In this document: in pieces, positions 43,063 through 52,029 of the stretch
Numbering within the stretch: position 1 is the stretch's first letter
Layout of the letters: the number at the start of each line of letters is the position of its first letter
Assembly (NCBI RefSeq): GCF_004761875.1
Contig: NZ_SJEY01000007.1
Span: 124,001-188,000, forward strand
Length of the DNA stretch: 64,000 bases
Direction of reading: 5' to 3'
DNA from: Roseovarius aestuariivivens
GTDB lineage: Bacteria; Pseudomonadota; Alphaproteobacteria; Rhodobacterales; Rhodobacteraceae
Position numbers and translations under genes: made by a program
Notes under the pieces: generated by a model
Database searches by the model: none
Seen by the model: the letters and a program-made list of their open reading frames with translations, nothing else
What the model was told of the DNA's origin: nothing

Positions 43063-43588
43063 TCCACCCTCAATAGGTCAATTTGGATCAAAGATTAGTC
43101 ATGAAGTCAACGAAAGACACAATCTTTACGATTATAGTGTACAGTGACTATCTTTTTTTGCAAATGGAAGCCTCGGATACTGGAAGCTTGGAACGCGTTC
43201 GGCATCATTCGCAGCGTTCATTTGGTACAGGAACAGATTGTTGAAACTACTTTTTTTAGCGTTTTAGCTTTTCCTTCGCAACATCACTTCCGAAATGTCC
43301 CTCCGACCATGCTTACTGACCTTGATCATAGCTATCCTTCGTTGACGCGGCGAGAGAGCCTTCAATGCCAGACGGCAGGCGCGCGTCAGCGCCGCCGTGC
43401 AATTCACGCAGCATCGCCTCCTTGTCCGAACAGGGGGGATCGCGTCATACCCCAGCCGTCGCGATAGCGCGGAAATTACCAGCCGTCCGGTGCCGCCCCT
43501 TGCGGCCCCCCGGCCCCGGTGCTTAGGTGCACTCCAACTGCGCGGGCCCGCCCGCGCCCGCCATTCCGCACCGCAAAAGGAGCATCCC
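43063..43588. other. Intergenic region before the aldehyde dehydrogenase
   Basis: About 525 bases: the left half is AT-rich like the preceding gene; from about 43340 the composition returns to the high-GC background, marking the right edge of the island. Only short frames (including a minus-strand 33-codon ATG frame near 43320-43420) are present, none supported. Confidence 0.55.
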
Positions 43589-45031
43589 ATGATCGAGAAT
43601 CGCCAGTTCTATATCGACGGCGCCTGGGTCGACCCGCGCGAGGGAACCGACCATCACGTCATCGACCCGTCCACTGAAGACCCCTGCGCGGTGATCTCTC
43701 TCGCCGGTCAGGCCGATGTCGATGCCGCCGTCGCGGCCGCCAAGGATGCCTTTCCGGCCTGGATGGCCACGCCCCCCGAAAAACGCGCCGAGTATGTGCG
43801 CAAGATCTACGATGTCTACAAGTCCAAGGCCGAGGAGATGGCCCAGGCCATCAGCCTGGAAATGGGCGCGCCCATCGACATGGCCCGCTCCCAGCAGACC
43901 GGCGCGGGCATCGGCCATATCAAGGCCTTTCTTGAAACGGTGAAGGATTTCGATTTTATCGAACCCCTGGGCCCCCACGCCCCCAATGACCGCATCGTGC
44001 ACGAACCCATCGGCGTCGTGGCAATGATCACGCCGTGGAACTGGCCGATGAACCAGGTCACGCTCAAGGTGATCGCGGGCCTTCTCGCGGGCTGCACCAT
44101 GGTGTTGAAACCGTCCGAGGAATCGCCCCTCTCCGCGCTTCTCTTCGCGCAGATCCTGCACGAGGCGGGCCTGCCCAAGGGCGTCTTCAACCTCGTCAAT
44201 GGCGATGGCGCGGGCGCGGGCAACGCGCTCACCGGGCACAGGGACGTCGACATGGTCTCCTTCACCGGCTCCAGCCGCGCAGGCAAGATCATCTCCAAGA
44301 ACGCCGCCGACACGCTCAAGCGCGTCAGCCTCGAACTGGGCGGCAAAGGCGCCAACATGATTTTCGCCGATGCCGATGACAAGGCCGTCAAGCGCGGCGT
44401 GCTGCACTGCATGAACAACACCGGCCAAAGCTGTAACGCCCCCACCCGGATGCTGGTCGAGCGGAGCGTTTATGACCAGGCCGTCGAAACCGCCGCCGAG
44501 GTCGCCAGCAAGGTCACCGTCGGCCCCGCCAATCAGGAAGGCCGCCACATGGGCCCCGTTGTGAACGAGACCCAGTTCAACAAGATTCAGGACCTGATCC
44601 AGAAGGGTATCGACGAAGGCGCGCGCCTTGTCACCGGCGGCACCGGGCGGCCCGACGGCCTCAACCGGGGCTTCTACGTCAAGCCGACGGTCTTTGCCGA
44701 CGTGACCAACGACATGACCATTGCGCGCGAGGAAATCTTCGGCCCGGTCCTGTCGATCATCCCCTTCGAGACCGAAGAGGACGGCATCCGCATCGCCAAT
44801 GACACGCCCTACGGCCTCACGAACTACGTCCAGACGCAGGACCCCGACCGCCTAAAGCGCTGCGCGCTTTCTCTGCGCTCGGGCATGGTCGAGATGAACG
44901 GGCAAAGCCGCGGCATGGGCTCGCCCTTCGGCGGGATGAAGCAATCGGGCAACGGGCGCGAGGGCGGCAAATGGGGGCTCGAGGACTTTCTCGAGGTCAA
45001 GGCCGTCTCCGGCTGGCCCGACCCGGCCTGA
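43589..45031 (+). CDS. Aldehyde dehydrogenase family protein
   Basis: 480 residues. The catalytic cysteine lies in NNTGQSCNAPTRML, the catalytic glutamate in LELGGKGANM, and NAD-binding is represented by FTGSSRAGKII and ITPWNWPMNQV. It oxidises an aldehyde to the acid with NAD(P); the substrate is undetermined. AAAGGAG lies 7 bases before the ATG at 43589, which is clearly the right start. Confidence 0.94.
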   Translation: MIENRQFYIDGAWVDPREGTDHHVIDPSTEDPCAVISLAGQADVDAAVAAAKDAFPAWMATPPEKRAEYVRKIYDVYKSKAEEMAQAISLEMGAPIDMARSQQTGAGIGHIKAFLETVKDFDFIEPLGPHAPNDRIVHEPIGVVAMITPWNWPMNQVTLKVIAGLLAGCTMVLKPSEESPLSALLFAQILHEAGLPKGVFNLVNGDGAGAGNALTGHRDVDMVSFTGSSRAGKIISKNAADTLKRVSLELGGKGANMIFADADDKAVKRGVLHCMNNTGQSCNAPTRMLVERSVYDQAVETAAEVASKVTVGPANQEGRHMGPVVNETQFNKIQDLIQKGIDEGARLVTGGTGRPDGLNRGFYVKPTVFADVTNDMTIAREEIFGPVLSIIPFETEEDGIRIANDTPYGLTNYVQTQDPDRLKRCALSLRSGMVEMNGQSRGMGSPFGGMKQSGNGREGGKWGLEDFLEVKAVSGWPDPA

Positions 45032-45041
45032 TCCGCGCGCC

Positions 45042-45800
45042 ATGCAGGTTCACGCCTTCATTCTGCATCTTGTCCGGGCCACCGCCCGACGGCAGAACGC
45101 GCAGGACCTGCTGGAAACATGCGGCCTCGACGGCGCGCTCTGGCCTGCCGTCGACGGCGCCGCCCTGTCCTCGACCGAGCTCAGCGCCACAGTCGGCGCC
45201 GAGCTTTTCGCGCCGCCCTACCCGTTCCCCCTCAAGACCGGCGAAATCGGCTGTTTTCTGTCCCACCGCCAGATCTGGGCCGAGCTGCAGACCCGAGAGG
45301 CCGACGCCGCGCTCATCATCGAAGACGACGCGCGGCTTGATCCGGAGATCTTCGACGACGCGGTCGATCTCGCCTGCGGCCATATCGGAACGCTGGGGTA
45401 TATCCAGTTCCAGACTCGGCCCCATAAAGGCCCCGCGCAGCTTGTCGATACGGCCGGCGAGTGCAAACTTCTTGTCCCCGAACGCGGCGGGCTGCGCACC
45501 ACCGCCCAGATGGTCAGCCGCGCGGCCGCCGCCCATCTTCTGGCGTGCTCCGATCCCTTCGACCGGCCTGTCGACACCTTCATTCAAAGCCACTGGCACA
45601 CCGGCCTGCGCCCCGCGATGATCTTCCCCTCGGGCGTCTCCGATGCGACCGACGATGTGGCCGGCTCCACCATTCAGGCCGGCGCGAAACCGGTTCTGGA
45701 AAAACTGACGCGCGAGATCGCCCGCGCGCGCTATCGCAAGGGGGTGGCCCGGCTTTCGCGCAACAGCACCGCCCCCCGGGGCGGAGGACTAGCACCATGA
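45042..45800 (+). CDS. Glycosyltransferase family 25 (LPS-type)
   Basis: 252 residues. HAFILHLVRATARRQNAQ near the start, the GEIGCFLSHRQIW motif and the acidic IIEDDA motif identify GT25, which transfers galactose or related sugars onto lipooligosaccharide or polysaccharide. It is coupled by ATGA overlap to the GT11 gene and starts 11 bases after the dehydrogenase, so a small surface-glycan unit is likely. Confidence 0.9.
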   Translation: MQVHAFILHLVRATARRQNAQDLLETCGLDGALWPAVDGAALSSTELSATVGAELFAPPYPFPLKTGEIGCFLSHRQIWAELQTREADAALIIEDDARLDPEIFDDAVDLACGHIGTLGYIQFQTRPHKGPAQLVDTAGECKLLVPERGGLRTTAQMVSRAAAAHLLACSDPFDRPVDTFIQSHWHTGLRPAMIFPSGVSDATDDVAGSTIQAGAKPVLEKLTREIARARYRKGVARLSRNSTAPRGGGLAP

Positions 45801-46657
45801 GCAAAGCCCGGATCGTCACCCGCCTTTTCGGCGGCACCGGCAACCAGCTGTTTCAGTATGCCGCCGGACGTGCTCTCGCCGATCACCTGGGCTGCGCACT
45901 TCAGCTCGACACCCGCTACGTGGCAGGCTCCGCTGACCGGGGCGATTGCTTCGCGCATTTCGGCAAGGCGCGCATGACCCACGCCACCAGCCTGCCACCG
46001 TCGAAATCCGACTCGCTCATCTTCTACAGCCTCTGGCGTCTCTTCGGTCGAAACCCGCGCTTCCACCGCGAAAAGACCCTCGCCTTCAACCGCCGCTTTT
46101 TCGATCTCCCGACCAACACCTACCTGCACGGCTATTGGCAGTCGGAAAAATACTTCGCCCACATGGCCAAGCAGATCCGCGAGGATCTCGAATTCACGAC
46201 CCCGCTCGATGCCGCCAATGCCGAGATGGCCCAGCGCATCGCCGCGGCGGAAAACCCCGTCTCCTTCCATGTCCGGCGCGGCGATTACATGGCCTCGGGC
46301 ACCTACGCGGCGATCCCGGCCGACTACTACGCCCGCGCGTCGGAACATCTGCAGGCGCGCTGCAAGGGGCCGCTCACCTGCTTCGTTTTCTCCAACGATC
46401 CCGACTGGGCGCGCGACAACCTCGATCTGGGGCAAGAGACCGTCATCGTCGACCACAACGACGAAACCAAGGGCCATTTCGACCTGCACCTGCAATCCCT
46501 CTGCGCGCATAACGTCATCGCCAATTCCACCTTCTCGTGGTGGGCGGCCTGGCTCAATGCCAACCCCGACAAATCCGTGGTCGCGCCGAAACAGTGGTTC
46601 GCCGATCCCAAGCTCTCGAACCCGGATCTCTACCCGACCCAGTGGTCGGCCATCTGA
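45797..46657 (+). CDS. Alpha-1,2-fucosyltransferase-like (GT11)
   Basis: 286 residues. The LFGGTGNQLFQYAAGRALA start, the donor-binding HVRRGDY motif, and the C-terminal ANSTFSWWAAWL region mark the GT11 family that adds alpha-1,2-linked fucose or related sugars. Overlaps the GT25 gene by four bases, so they probably decorate the same glycan. The kinase-like gene follows after 37 bases. Confidence 0.92.
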   Translation: MSKARIVTRLFGGTGNQLFQYAAGRALADHLGCALQLDTRYVAGSADRGDCFAHFGKARMTHATSLPPSKSDSLIFYSLWRLFGRNPRFHREKTLAFNRRFFDLPTNTYLHGYWQSEKYFAHMAKQIREDLEFTTPLDAANAEMAQRIAAAENPVSFHVRRGDYMASGTYAAIPADYYARASEHLQARCKGPLTCFVFSNDPDWARDNLDLGQETVIVDHNDETKGHFDLHLQSLCAHNVIANSTFSWWAAWLNANPDKSVVAPKQWFADPKLSNPDLYPTQWSAI

Positions 46658-46694
46658 CTTCCCCCCGGCCCCGAAACGCCCTACACCGGGCGGC

Positions 46695-47735
46695 ATGAAG
46701 ATCACCCCCGATATCGCCCGCGCGCCCTTCGTGCCCGAGACCGTGCACAAGCGCGATATCTTCTCCGAAACCATCTCGGGCCATCTCGACGGGCACCCCG
46801 ACTTCCCGGTCGTCCTGCGCTGCCTCGACGGCGTGCCGCTTTACGCGCGCCCCCTCTCAAGCTGGCTCGCGGCCCGCGAAATCCGCGGCCTGCGCGCCGT
46901 GCAGGGGATCGAAGGCTGCCCCCTCCTCATCCGCGCGGACAAAACTGGCCTTCTGCGCAGCTTCACGCGCGGCACGCCCCTGCAACTGGCCAAGCCCACC
47001 GATCCGGCGTGGTACCGCGACGCCAAGCGCCTCCTGCGCGAGATGCGCCGCGCCGGTGTGGCGCATAACGACATCGCCAAGCCGCAGAACTGGCTGATGA
47101 CGCCCGAGGGCCGCGCGGCAGTGATCGACTTTCAGCTCGCCACCGTTCACCCCACGCGCTCCAAGATCCTCCGCCTGCGCGCCCGAGAGGACCTGCGCCA
47201 CCTCCTCAAACAGAAACGCGCCTACGCGCCCGACCTTCTGACGCCCGCCGAGGTGAAGATGCTCGCCCGTAAATCCCTGCCCTCGCGCATCTGGATGGCC
47301 ACGGGCAAGCGTCTCTACAATTTCATCACCCGCCGCCTGATGAACTGGTCCGACGGCGAAGGCACCGAGGACCGGATCGAGCGCGACGGCCCCGCCTTAC
47401 GCGAAAGCCTGCTCTCCCATCCGAGGATCACCGAGGTCGCGCTTTGCACCTACGCGCTGCCCGCCAAGGGCGTGGGCCTTTATGCGTTTGTGGAAACCGA
47501 CCTGCCCGAGGCCGAAGTCATGGCGATGGCGAACCCGAAGCCCGAGCTTCTGCAATGCCTCTCGCAGATCCCACGCAACGCCGAGGGACAGCCGCGCATG
47601 GACGCGCTCACCCTGGTCGCCACCAACCGGCTGGAAGAGTTGAAAGCCCTGCAAGAGGCCGAGCCGGGCCTGCGCGACACGCTCCAGCCCATCATCGCCA
47701 ACCGCCTCAACCTCACCGATCGCGTGTTGCGTTAA
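46695..47735 (+). CDS. RIO-like kinase fused to an acyl-adenylate-synthetase C-terminal-like domain
   Basis: 346 residues. N-terminal kinase-like half: HND catalytic loop in GVAHNDIAKPQNWLM and a DFQ in place of DFG (VIDFQLAT); an ATP-lysine-type ILR/VLR strand lies earlier. The C-terminal half (about 235-346) resembles the final domain of AMP-binding enzymes: LLSHPRITEVALCTYA, VGLYAFVE and IPRNAEGQPRMDAL, though the conserved catalytic Lys is replaced in the GQ site. Each half fits the same chain with no internal stop. The gene follows two glycosyltransferases. Confidence 0.75.
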   Translation: MKITPDIARAPFVPETVHKRDIFSETISGHLDGHPDFPVVLRCLDGVPLYARPLSSWLAAREIRGLRAVQGIEGCPLLIRADKTGLLRSFTRGTPLQLAKPTDPAWYRDAKRLLREMRRAGVAHNDIAKPQNWLMTPEGRAAVIDFQLATVHPTRSKILRLRAREDLRHLLKQKRAYAPDLLTPAEVKMLARKSLPSRIWMATGKRLYNFITRRLMNWSDGEGTEDRIERDGPALRESLLSHPRITEVALCTYALPAKGVGLYAFVETDLPEAEVMAMANPKPELLQCLSQIPRNAEGQPRMDALTLVATNRLEELKALQEAEPGLRDTLQPIIANRLNLTDRVLR

Positions 47736-47759
47736 CCAATTTCGGCACCGCGACACCCG

Positions 47760-47792
47760 GTGTACGGGCTGTGTACGGCCTGTGTACGGATG
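47760..47792. repeat. Three 11-bp direct repeats (GTGTACGG)
   Basis: GTGTACGGGCT, GTGTACGGCCT and GTGTACGGATG start at 47760, 47771 and 47782. They lie between the kinase-like gene and the convergent RluA-family gene. Confidence 0.7.
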
Positions 47793-47823
47793 TCATACGC
47801 CCCTTTTGGCCGTTAATCCCGGC

Positions 47824-48468
47824 TCAGAACGGCGCCTTGGCCCGGAATTTCATCCCCTCGCCCCCATCCGGATGCCGCAGCCGCAACTCCTCCGAATGCA
47901 GCATAAGCCTCGGAAATTTCAGGGCTTCTCCGGTGGCATAAAGCGGATCGCCCAGGATCGGATGGCCCAGACTCAGCATATGTACCCGCAACTGATGGCT
48001 CCGCCCCGTCTTCGGAAACAGCCGCACCCGGCTCTCCGCCTCCGAAGCCCGCTGCACACGCCATCCCGTCTCCGCCGGCTTGCCTGTCTCGTGGCAAACC
48101 TTCTGCAAGGGCCGGTTGGGCCAGTCCACGATCAGGGGCAGATCGACCGTGCCAGTCTTGGGCGTAAGCCTTCCCCAAACCCTTGTTATATAGGTCTTTT
48201 TCACCTGCCGTTTCTCGAATTGCAGGCCCAGATGCCGCTGCGCATGGGGGCTTAGCCCGAAGACCATAACGCCCGAAGTGTCGCGATCCAGACGGTGGAC
48301 AAGCAGCGCCGTGGGGAACGCCTCCTGCACCCGCGCCAGCAGACAATCGGCCAGTTCCGGCCCCTTTCCGGGCACGCTCAAAAGGCCCGCAGGCTTCTCG
48401 ACCACGAGCAATTCGTGGTCCTCGTACAGCACCTTCAGGGGCTCTTGCGGGGGCGCGTAATCGGACAT
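47824..48468 (-). CDS. RluA-family rRNA/tRNA pseudouridine synthase
   Basis: 214 residues. The catalytic motif HRLDRDTSGVMVFGL contains the required Asp. The N-terminal LYEDHELLVVEKPAGLLSVPGKG and the SHQLRVHM stretch complete the family pattern. Family size and lack of an S4 domain fit the RluA short branch; the exact RNA target is not clear. Confidence 0.92.
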   Translation of the reverse strand: MSDYAPPQEPLKVLYEDHELLVVEKPAGLLSVPGKGPELADCLLARVQEAFPTALLVHRLDRDTSGVMVFGLSPHAQRHLGLQFEKRQVKKTYITRVWGRLTPKTGTVDLPLIVDWPNRPLQKVCHETGKPAETGWRVQRASEAESRVRLFPKTGRSHQLRVHMLSLGHPILGDPLYATGEALKFPRLMLHSEELRLRHPDGGEGMKFRAKAPF

Positions 48469-48561
48469 GGCCCGCGTCCTACACGGGCCGCACGACCTGC
48501 CACAAGCGCTTTCCTCTCCGGGCGCTTACGCCGCGGTAATCAATTCTTCACCGCTCTCGGG

Positions 48562-51009
48562 TTACACCTTCACCCGTTCCGAGCCAGGGTCGTACATCGG
48601 TTTCAGGCTCGCCTTGGCCGCCACACGGCTGCCCGCGACGTCGATTTCATAACTCGACGCGAGGATCTCTTGCGCGCTCTCACCCCGGCACGGCACATAG
48701 CCCAGCCCGACGGCCCCGCCCAGATGGTGGCCGTAAGCGCCGGAACTGAGATAGCCCACGATCTCGCCGTCCCGCAGCACCGGCTCGTTGTGATAGAGAA
48801 GCGGCTCCGGATCGGTCAGTAAAAACTGCACCAACCGCTTTTCAAGCCCCTTTTCCTGTTTCTCCAGAATCGCATTTTTTCCAATAAAATCAGCCTTCTC
48901 CAGCTCCACGGCAAAGCCCAGCCCCGCCTCCAGCACATGATCCTCGCAGGTGATGTCATGCCCGAAATGCCGGAACGCCTTTTCGATCCGGCAGCTATCC
49001 ATCATATGCATCCCGCAAAGCTTCAGCCCATGATCCTGCCCGGCCTCCCACAGAGTCTCAAACACGTGCCCGGCCATGTCCGCGCTCACATAGACCTCCC
49101 AGCCCAGCTCGCCCACGTATGACACCCGATGCGCCCGCGCGAGGCCCATACCGATCTCGATCTCCTGCGCAGTGCCGAACGGATTGACATCATTGGAGAA
49201 ATCATTGGGCGAGACATTTTGTAAAAGCCGGCGCGCCTCCGGCCCCATCACCGCTATCACCGCCTCGCCGGCCGTCACGTCGGTGATCACCACCCGCGCC
49301 TCGCCCACATGCCGCCGCAGCCATGTCTCGTCCGCCAGCCGCGTCGCGGCGGGCGTCACCACCAGATAGGCCGTCTCGGAAAGCCGCGTGACCGTCACAT
49401 CCGCCTCTATCCCCCCGCGATCATTGAGGAATTGCGTGTAGACGATCTTGCCCACCGGTACCGCCATCTGCGCCCCGCAGAGCCGGTTGAGGAAGTCTTC
49501 CGCATCAGGCCCTTCCACCCGGATCTTGCCGAAGGACGACATGTCATACATCCCCACACCGCCCCGGACCGCGCGATGCTCGGCAGCCGCATTCTCGAAC
49601 CAGTTCTGACGCTTCCAGCTATATTCATAGTCCCGTTTCTGATTGGGCGCGGCATACCAGTTGGCCCGCTCCCAGCCTGCCAATTCGCCCATCACCGCGC
49701 CATGCTCCAGCAGGTGGTGATGCAAAGGAGAGCGCCGCACGCCGCGCGCGGTGGCTTTCTGCCGGTAAGGGAAATGGTCGGCATAAAGAAGCCCCAGCGT
49801 CTCGCTCGCGCGGTCCACCAGATAGCGCCGATTGCCCTGAAACGGCTGCATCCGTGCGATGTCCACGTCGCCCAGGTCGAAGGGTTTCGCGCCGTCCTCC
49901 ATCCATTGCGCCAGCGCCATGCCCGCGCCGCCGGCGGACTGGATGCCGATGGAATTGAAGCCCGCAGCGACCCAGACATTGTCCATTTCCGGTGCCAGAC
50001 CAAGGTGATAGGCGTCATCGGGCGTAAAGCTTTCCGGCCCGTTGAAAAAGGTGTGGATGCCCGCCTCGCCGAGCATCGGCATGCGGTTGACGGCCTGTTC
50101 CAGGATCGGCTCGAAATGGTCGAAATCCTCGGGCAGCTGATCGAACTCGAACTCTGCAGGGATGCCATCCATGCCCCAGGGCTTCGATTTGGGCTCAAAG
50201 GCGCCCAGCATCATTTTCCCCGCGTCTTCCTTGTAATAGGCGCATTCATCCGGCACCCGCAGCACCGGCAGCGGGCCAAGACCAGCGATGGGTTCCGAGA
50301 CGATATAGAAGTGTTCGCAGGCCTGCAGCGGCACGTTCACGCCCGCCATGCGGCCCACTTCGCGGCCCCACATGCCCGCGCAGTTGACAATCATCTCGGC
50401 CTCGATATGGCCGGTCTCGCCGCTCTCGGCGGTCCAGTCCACACCGGTCACGCGCCGTCCCTGCCGGGTGAGCCCGGTCACGCGCACGCGCTCCTGCACC
50501 ACCGCACCGCGCTGCCGCGCACCCTTGGCCAGTGCGAGGGCAATCCCGGTTGGATCGCCCTGCCCGTCCTTTTCCAGATAGACGCCGCCGGTGACGCCCT
50601 CGATATTGAGATGCCGGTATCTTTCCTTGATCTCCGAGGGGCTTATCTCTTCGACACCGACGCCAAAGGCCCGCGCCATGGCGGCCTGCCGCCAGATTTC
50701 CTCGCGTCGTTCGACGGTCAGCGCCGCGGTAATCGAGCCCACGCGCTTGAAGCCCGTCGCAACCCCGGTCTCGGCCTCCAGATTGCCGTAGAGCTCCTGG
50801 CTGTACTTGGCGAGCCTGGTCATGTTCGCCGTCGCGCGCAGCTGCGCGATGAGACCTGCGGCATGCCACGTCGTGCCGGAGGTGAGCTGTTTGCGCTCCA
50901 GCAGGACCACGTCGCGCCAGCCGAGCTTGGTCAGATGATAGGCGACGGAGCAGCCGATCACGCCACCGCCTATGATGACGACACGGGCCTGCTGGGGAAG
51001 GTCAGTCAT
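48562..51009 (-). CDS. FAD-dependent demethylase with GcvT domain (sarcosine/dimethylglycine dehydrogenase-like)
   Basis: 815 residues. N-terminal DAO fold with VVIIGGGVIGCSVAYHL and the FAD-attachment-type SGTTWHAAGL (His); the middle carries the FAO domain, and the C-terminal 350 residues form a GcvT/folate-binding domain (YVGELGWEVYVSADMAGHVFE). Such proteins oxidise N-methyl groups of dimethylglycine, sarcosine or related amines and pass the carbon to tetrahydrofolate. MTDLPQQ at 51009 is the likely start. A second copy lies upstream at 53.7-56.2 kb. Confidence 0.92.
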   Translation of the reverse strand: MTDLPQQARVVIIGGGVIGCSVAYHLTKLGWRDVVLLERKQLTSGTTWHAAGLIAQLRATANMTRLAKYSQELYGNLEAETGVATGFKRVGSITAALTVERREEIWRQAAMARAFGVGVEEISPSEIKERYRHLNIEGVTGGVYLEKDGQGDPTGIALALAKGARQRGAVVQERVRVTGLTRQGRRVTGVDWTAESGETGHIEAEMIVNCAGMWGREVGRMAGVNVPLQACEHFYIVSEPIAGLGPLPVLRVPDECAYYKEDAGKMMLGAFEPKSKPWGMDGIPAEFEFDQLPEDFDHFEPILEQAVNRMPMLGEAGIHTFFNGPESFTPDDAYHLGLAPEMDNVWVAAGFNSIGIQSAGGAGMALAQWMEDGAKPFDLGDVDIARMQPFQGNRRYLVDRASETLGLLYADHFPYRQKATARGVRRSPLHHHLLEHGAVMGELAGWERANWYAAPNQKRDYEYSWKRQNWFENAAAEHRAVRGGVGMYDMSSFGKIRVEGPDAEDFLNRLCGAQMAVPVGKIVYTQFLNDRGGIEADVTVTRLSETAYLVVTPAATRLADETWLRRHVGEARVVITDVTAGEAVIAVMGPEARRLLQNVSPNDFSNDVNPFGTAQEIEIGMGLARAHRVSYVGELGWEVYVSADMAGHVFETLWEAGQDHGLKLCGMHMMDSCRIEKAFRHFGHDITCEDHVLEAGLGFAVELEKADFIGKNAILEKQEKGLEKRLVQFLLTDPEPLLYHNEPVLRDGEIVGYLSSGAYGHHLGGAVGLGYVPCRGESAQEILASSYEIDVAGSRVAAKASLKPMYDPGSERVKV

Positions 51010-51043
51010 GTTTCGCACCTCAAAGACTTGCGGCAGGGTATTT

Positions 51044-51090
51044 CGGATCGCTGACGCGATCCGACCGGGGCGAGGGGCGCTGCCCCTCGC
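51044..51090. repeat. Paired hairpins, REP-like
   Basis: CGGATCGC-TGAC-GCGATCCG (51044-51063) and GCGAGGGGC-GCT-GCCCCTCGC (51070-51090), followed by CCGAGGTATTTCCGGCCAGATGAAG. This resembles an intergenic repeat family I associate with roseobacters. It lies between the two minus-strand demethylase units. Confidence 0.5.
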
Positions 51091-51129
51091 GCTCCCCGAG
51101 GTATTTCCGGCCAGATGAAGACATGGAAC

Positions 51130-52029
51130 TCATACGATCTCGTGCCCCGCCTCGCGCAGGCGGCGGGCGAGTTCCACGATATGGGCCGGGCCGATCTCGC
51201 AGCAGCCGCCGACGATCGTCGCCCCCTGATCGACCCAGCCCATGGCGATCTCGGCATATCGATCGGGACCGATATCGGCACGCGCCTTCAACGTATCGAC
51301 CGTGGCGGCGACATCGAGAAACTTGGCGTCGATTCTGGTGAAGCCGTTGGCATAAGCCCCGAAAGCCAGGCCGAAGCCCCGCAGGATTTCAAGCGCGGGC
51401 GCCACCGCTTCGGGACGGGTGCAATTGATCAGGACGGCCTCCGGCCTGCGCTGCGCGAGCAGTCCCTGCAGATCTGCGAGCGGTTCGCCCGAGCGCAGCC
51501 GCGTGCCATCCTCGTCCATCACAGAGACCGCGAGCCAGACCGGCAGACCATGACCCAGCGCCGCACGCAGCGCGCCATCGGCCTGATCGACCGAGCACAT
51601 GGTTTCCAGAAGCAAGAGATCCACCTGCGGCACGAGACGGGCGACGAGCGGACCATAGCGCGACGCCGCCTCCGCCGCGGGCGGGCAAAGATCGGGCCTG
51701 TAAGAGCCATAGAGCGGCCCCAGCACACCCGCAACGCACCCCGAGCCGTGGGCGGCGCGCGCGCGCCGGGCGGCCATGACCGCGATATCGGTCAGCGCCT
51801 CGAACTGGTCTTCGAGCTCGGCAAGCGCCAGCCGGTCCGGCAAAAGCGCATAGGTGTTGGTCGAGGCAACCGTGGCCCCGGCCTCGAAATAGTCGAGATG
51901 CACCTCGGCCGGCAGCTTGGGGTGATCGATCATCGCTTGTGTCGACCAGAGCGGCGTCGGCCGGTCACCGGCGCGGCGCACCATCTCCTGCCCGATCGAG
52001 CCGTCGAGAAGCGTGATCGCGGCGGTCAC
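51130..52029 (-). CDS. Homocysteine S-methyltransferase family protein
   Basis: 299 residues. The zinc-binding cysteines are visible as LINCTRPE and GGCCEIGP, the arrangement of betaine/S-methylmethionine-homocysteine methyltransferases. With demethylases on both sides, betaine or a sulfonium methyl donor is a good candidate. GTG start at 52029 overlaps the previous gene's stop by four bases (GTGA), so coupled translation. Confidence 0.9.
   Translation of the reverse strand: MTAAITLLDGSIGQEMVRRAGDRPTPLWSTQAMIDHPKLPAEVHLDYFEAGATVASTNTYALLPDRLALAELEDQFEALTDIAVMAARRARAAHGSGCVAGVLGPLYGSYRPDLCPPAAEAASRYGPLVARLVPQVDLLLLETMCSVDQADGALRAALGHGLPVWLAVSVMDEDGTRLRSGEPLADLQGLLAQRRPEAVLINCTRPEAVAPALEILRGFGLAFGAYANGFTRIDAKFLDVAATVDTLKARADIGPDRYAEIAMGWVDQGATIVGGCCEIGPAHIVELARRLREAGHEIV

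Noticed and set aside
41600-43400. Search for att repeats of the tRNA-Thr 3' end
   Set aside because: No second copy of the T-arm/acceptor sequence was found by eye within the insert or at its right edge.
43264-43590. 108-codon minus-strand frame before the aldehyde dehydrogenase
   Set aside because: Composition changes along the frame from high GC to AT-rich and no motif or ribosome site is present.
49309-51054. 581-codon open frame opposite the first demethylase gene
   Set aside because: Same reason: complete conserved protein on the other strand.
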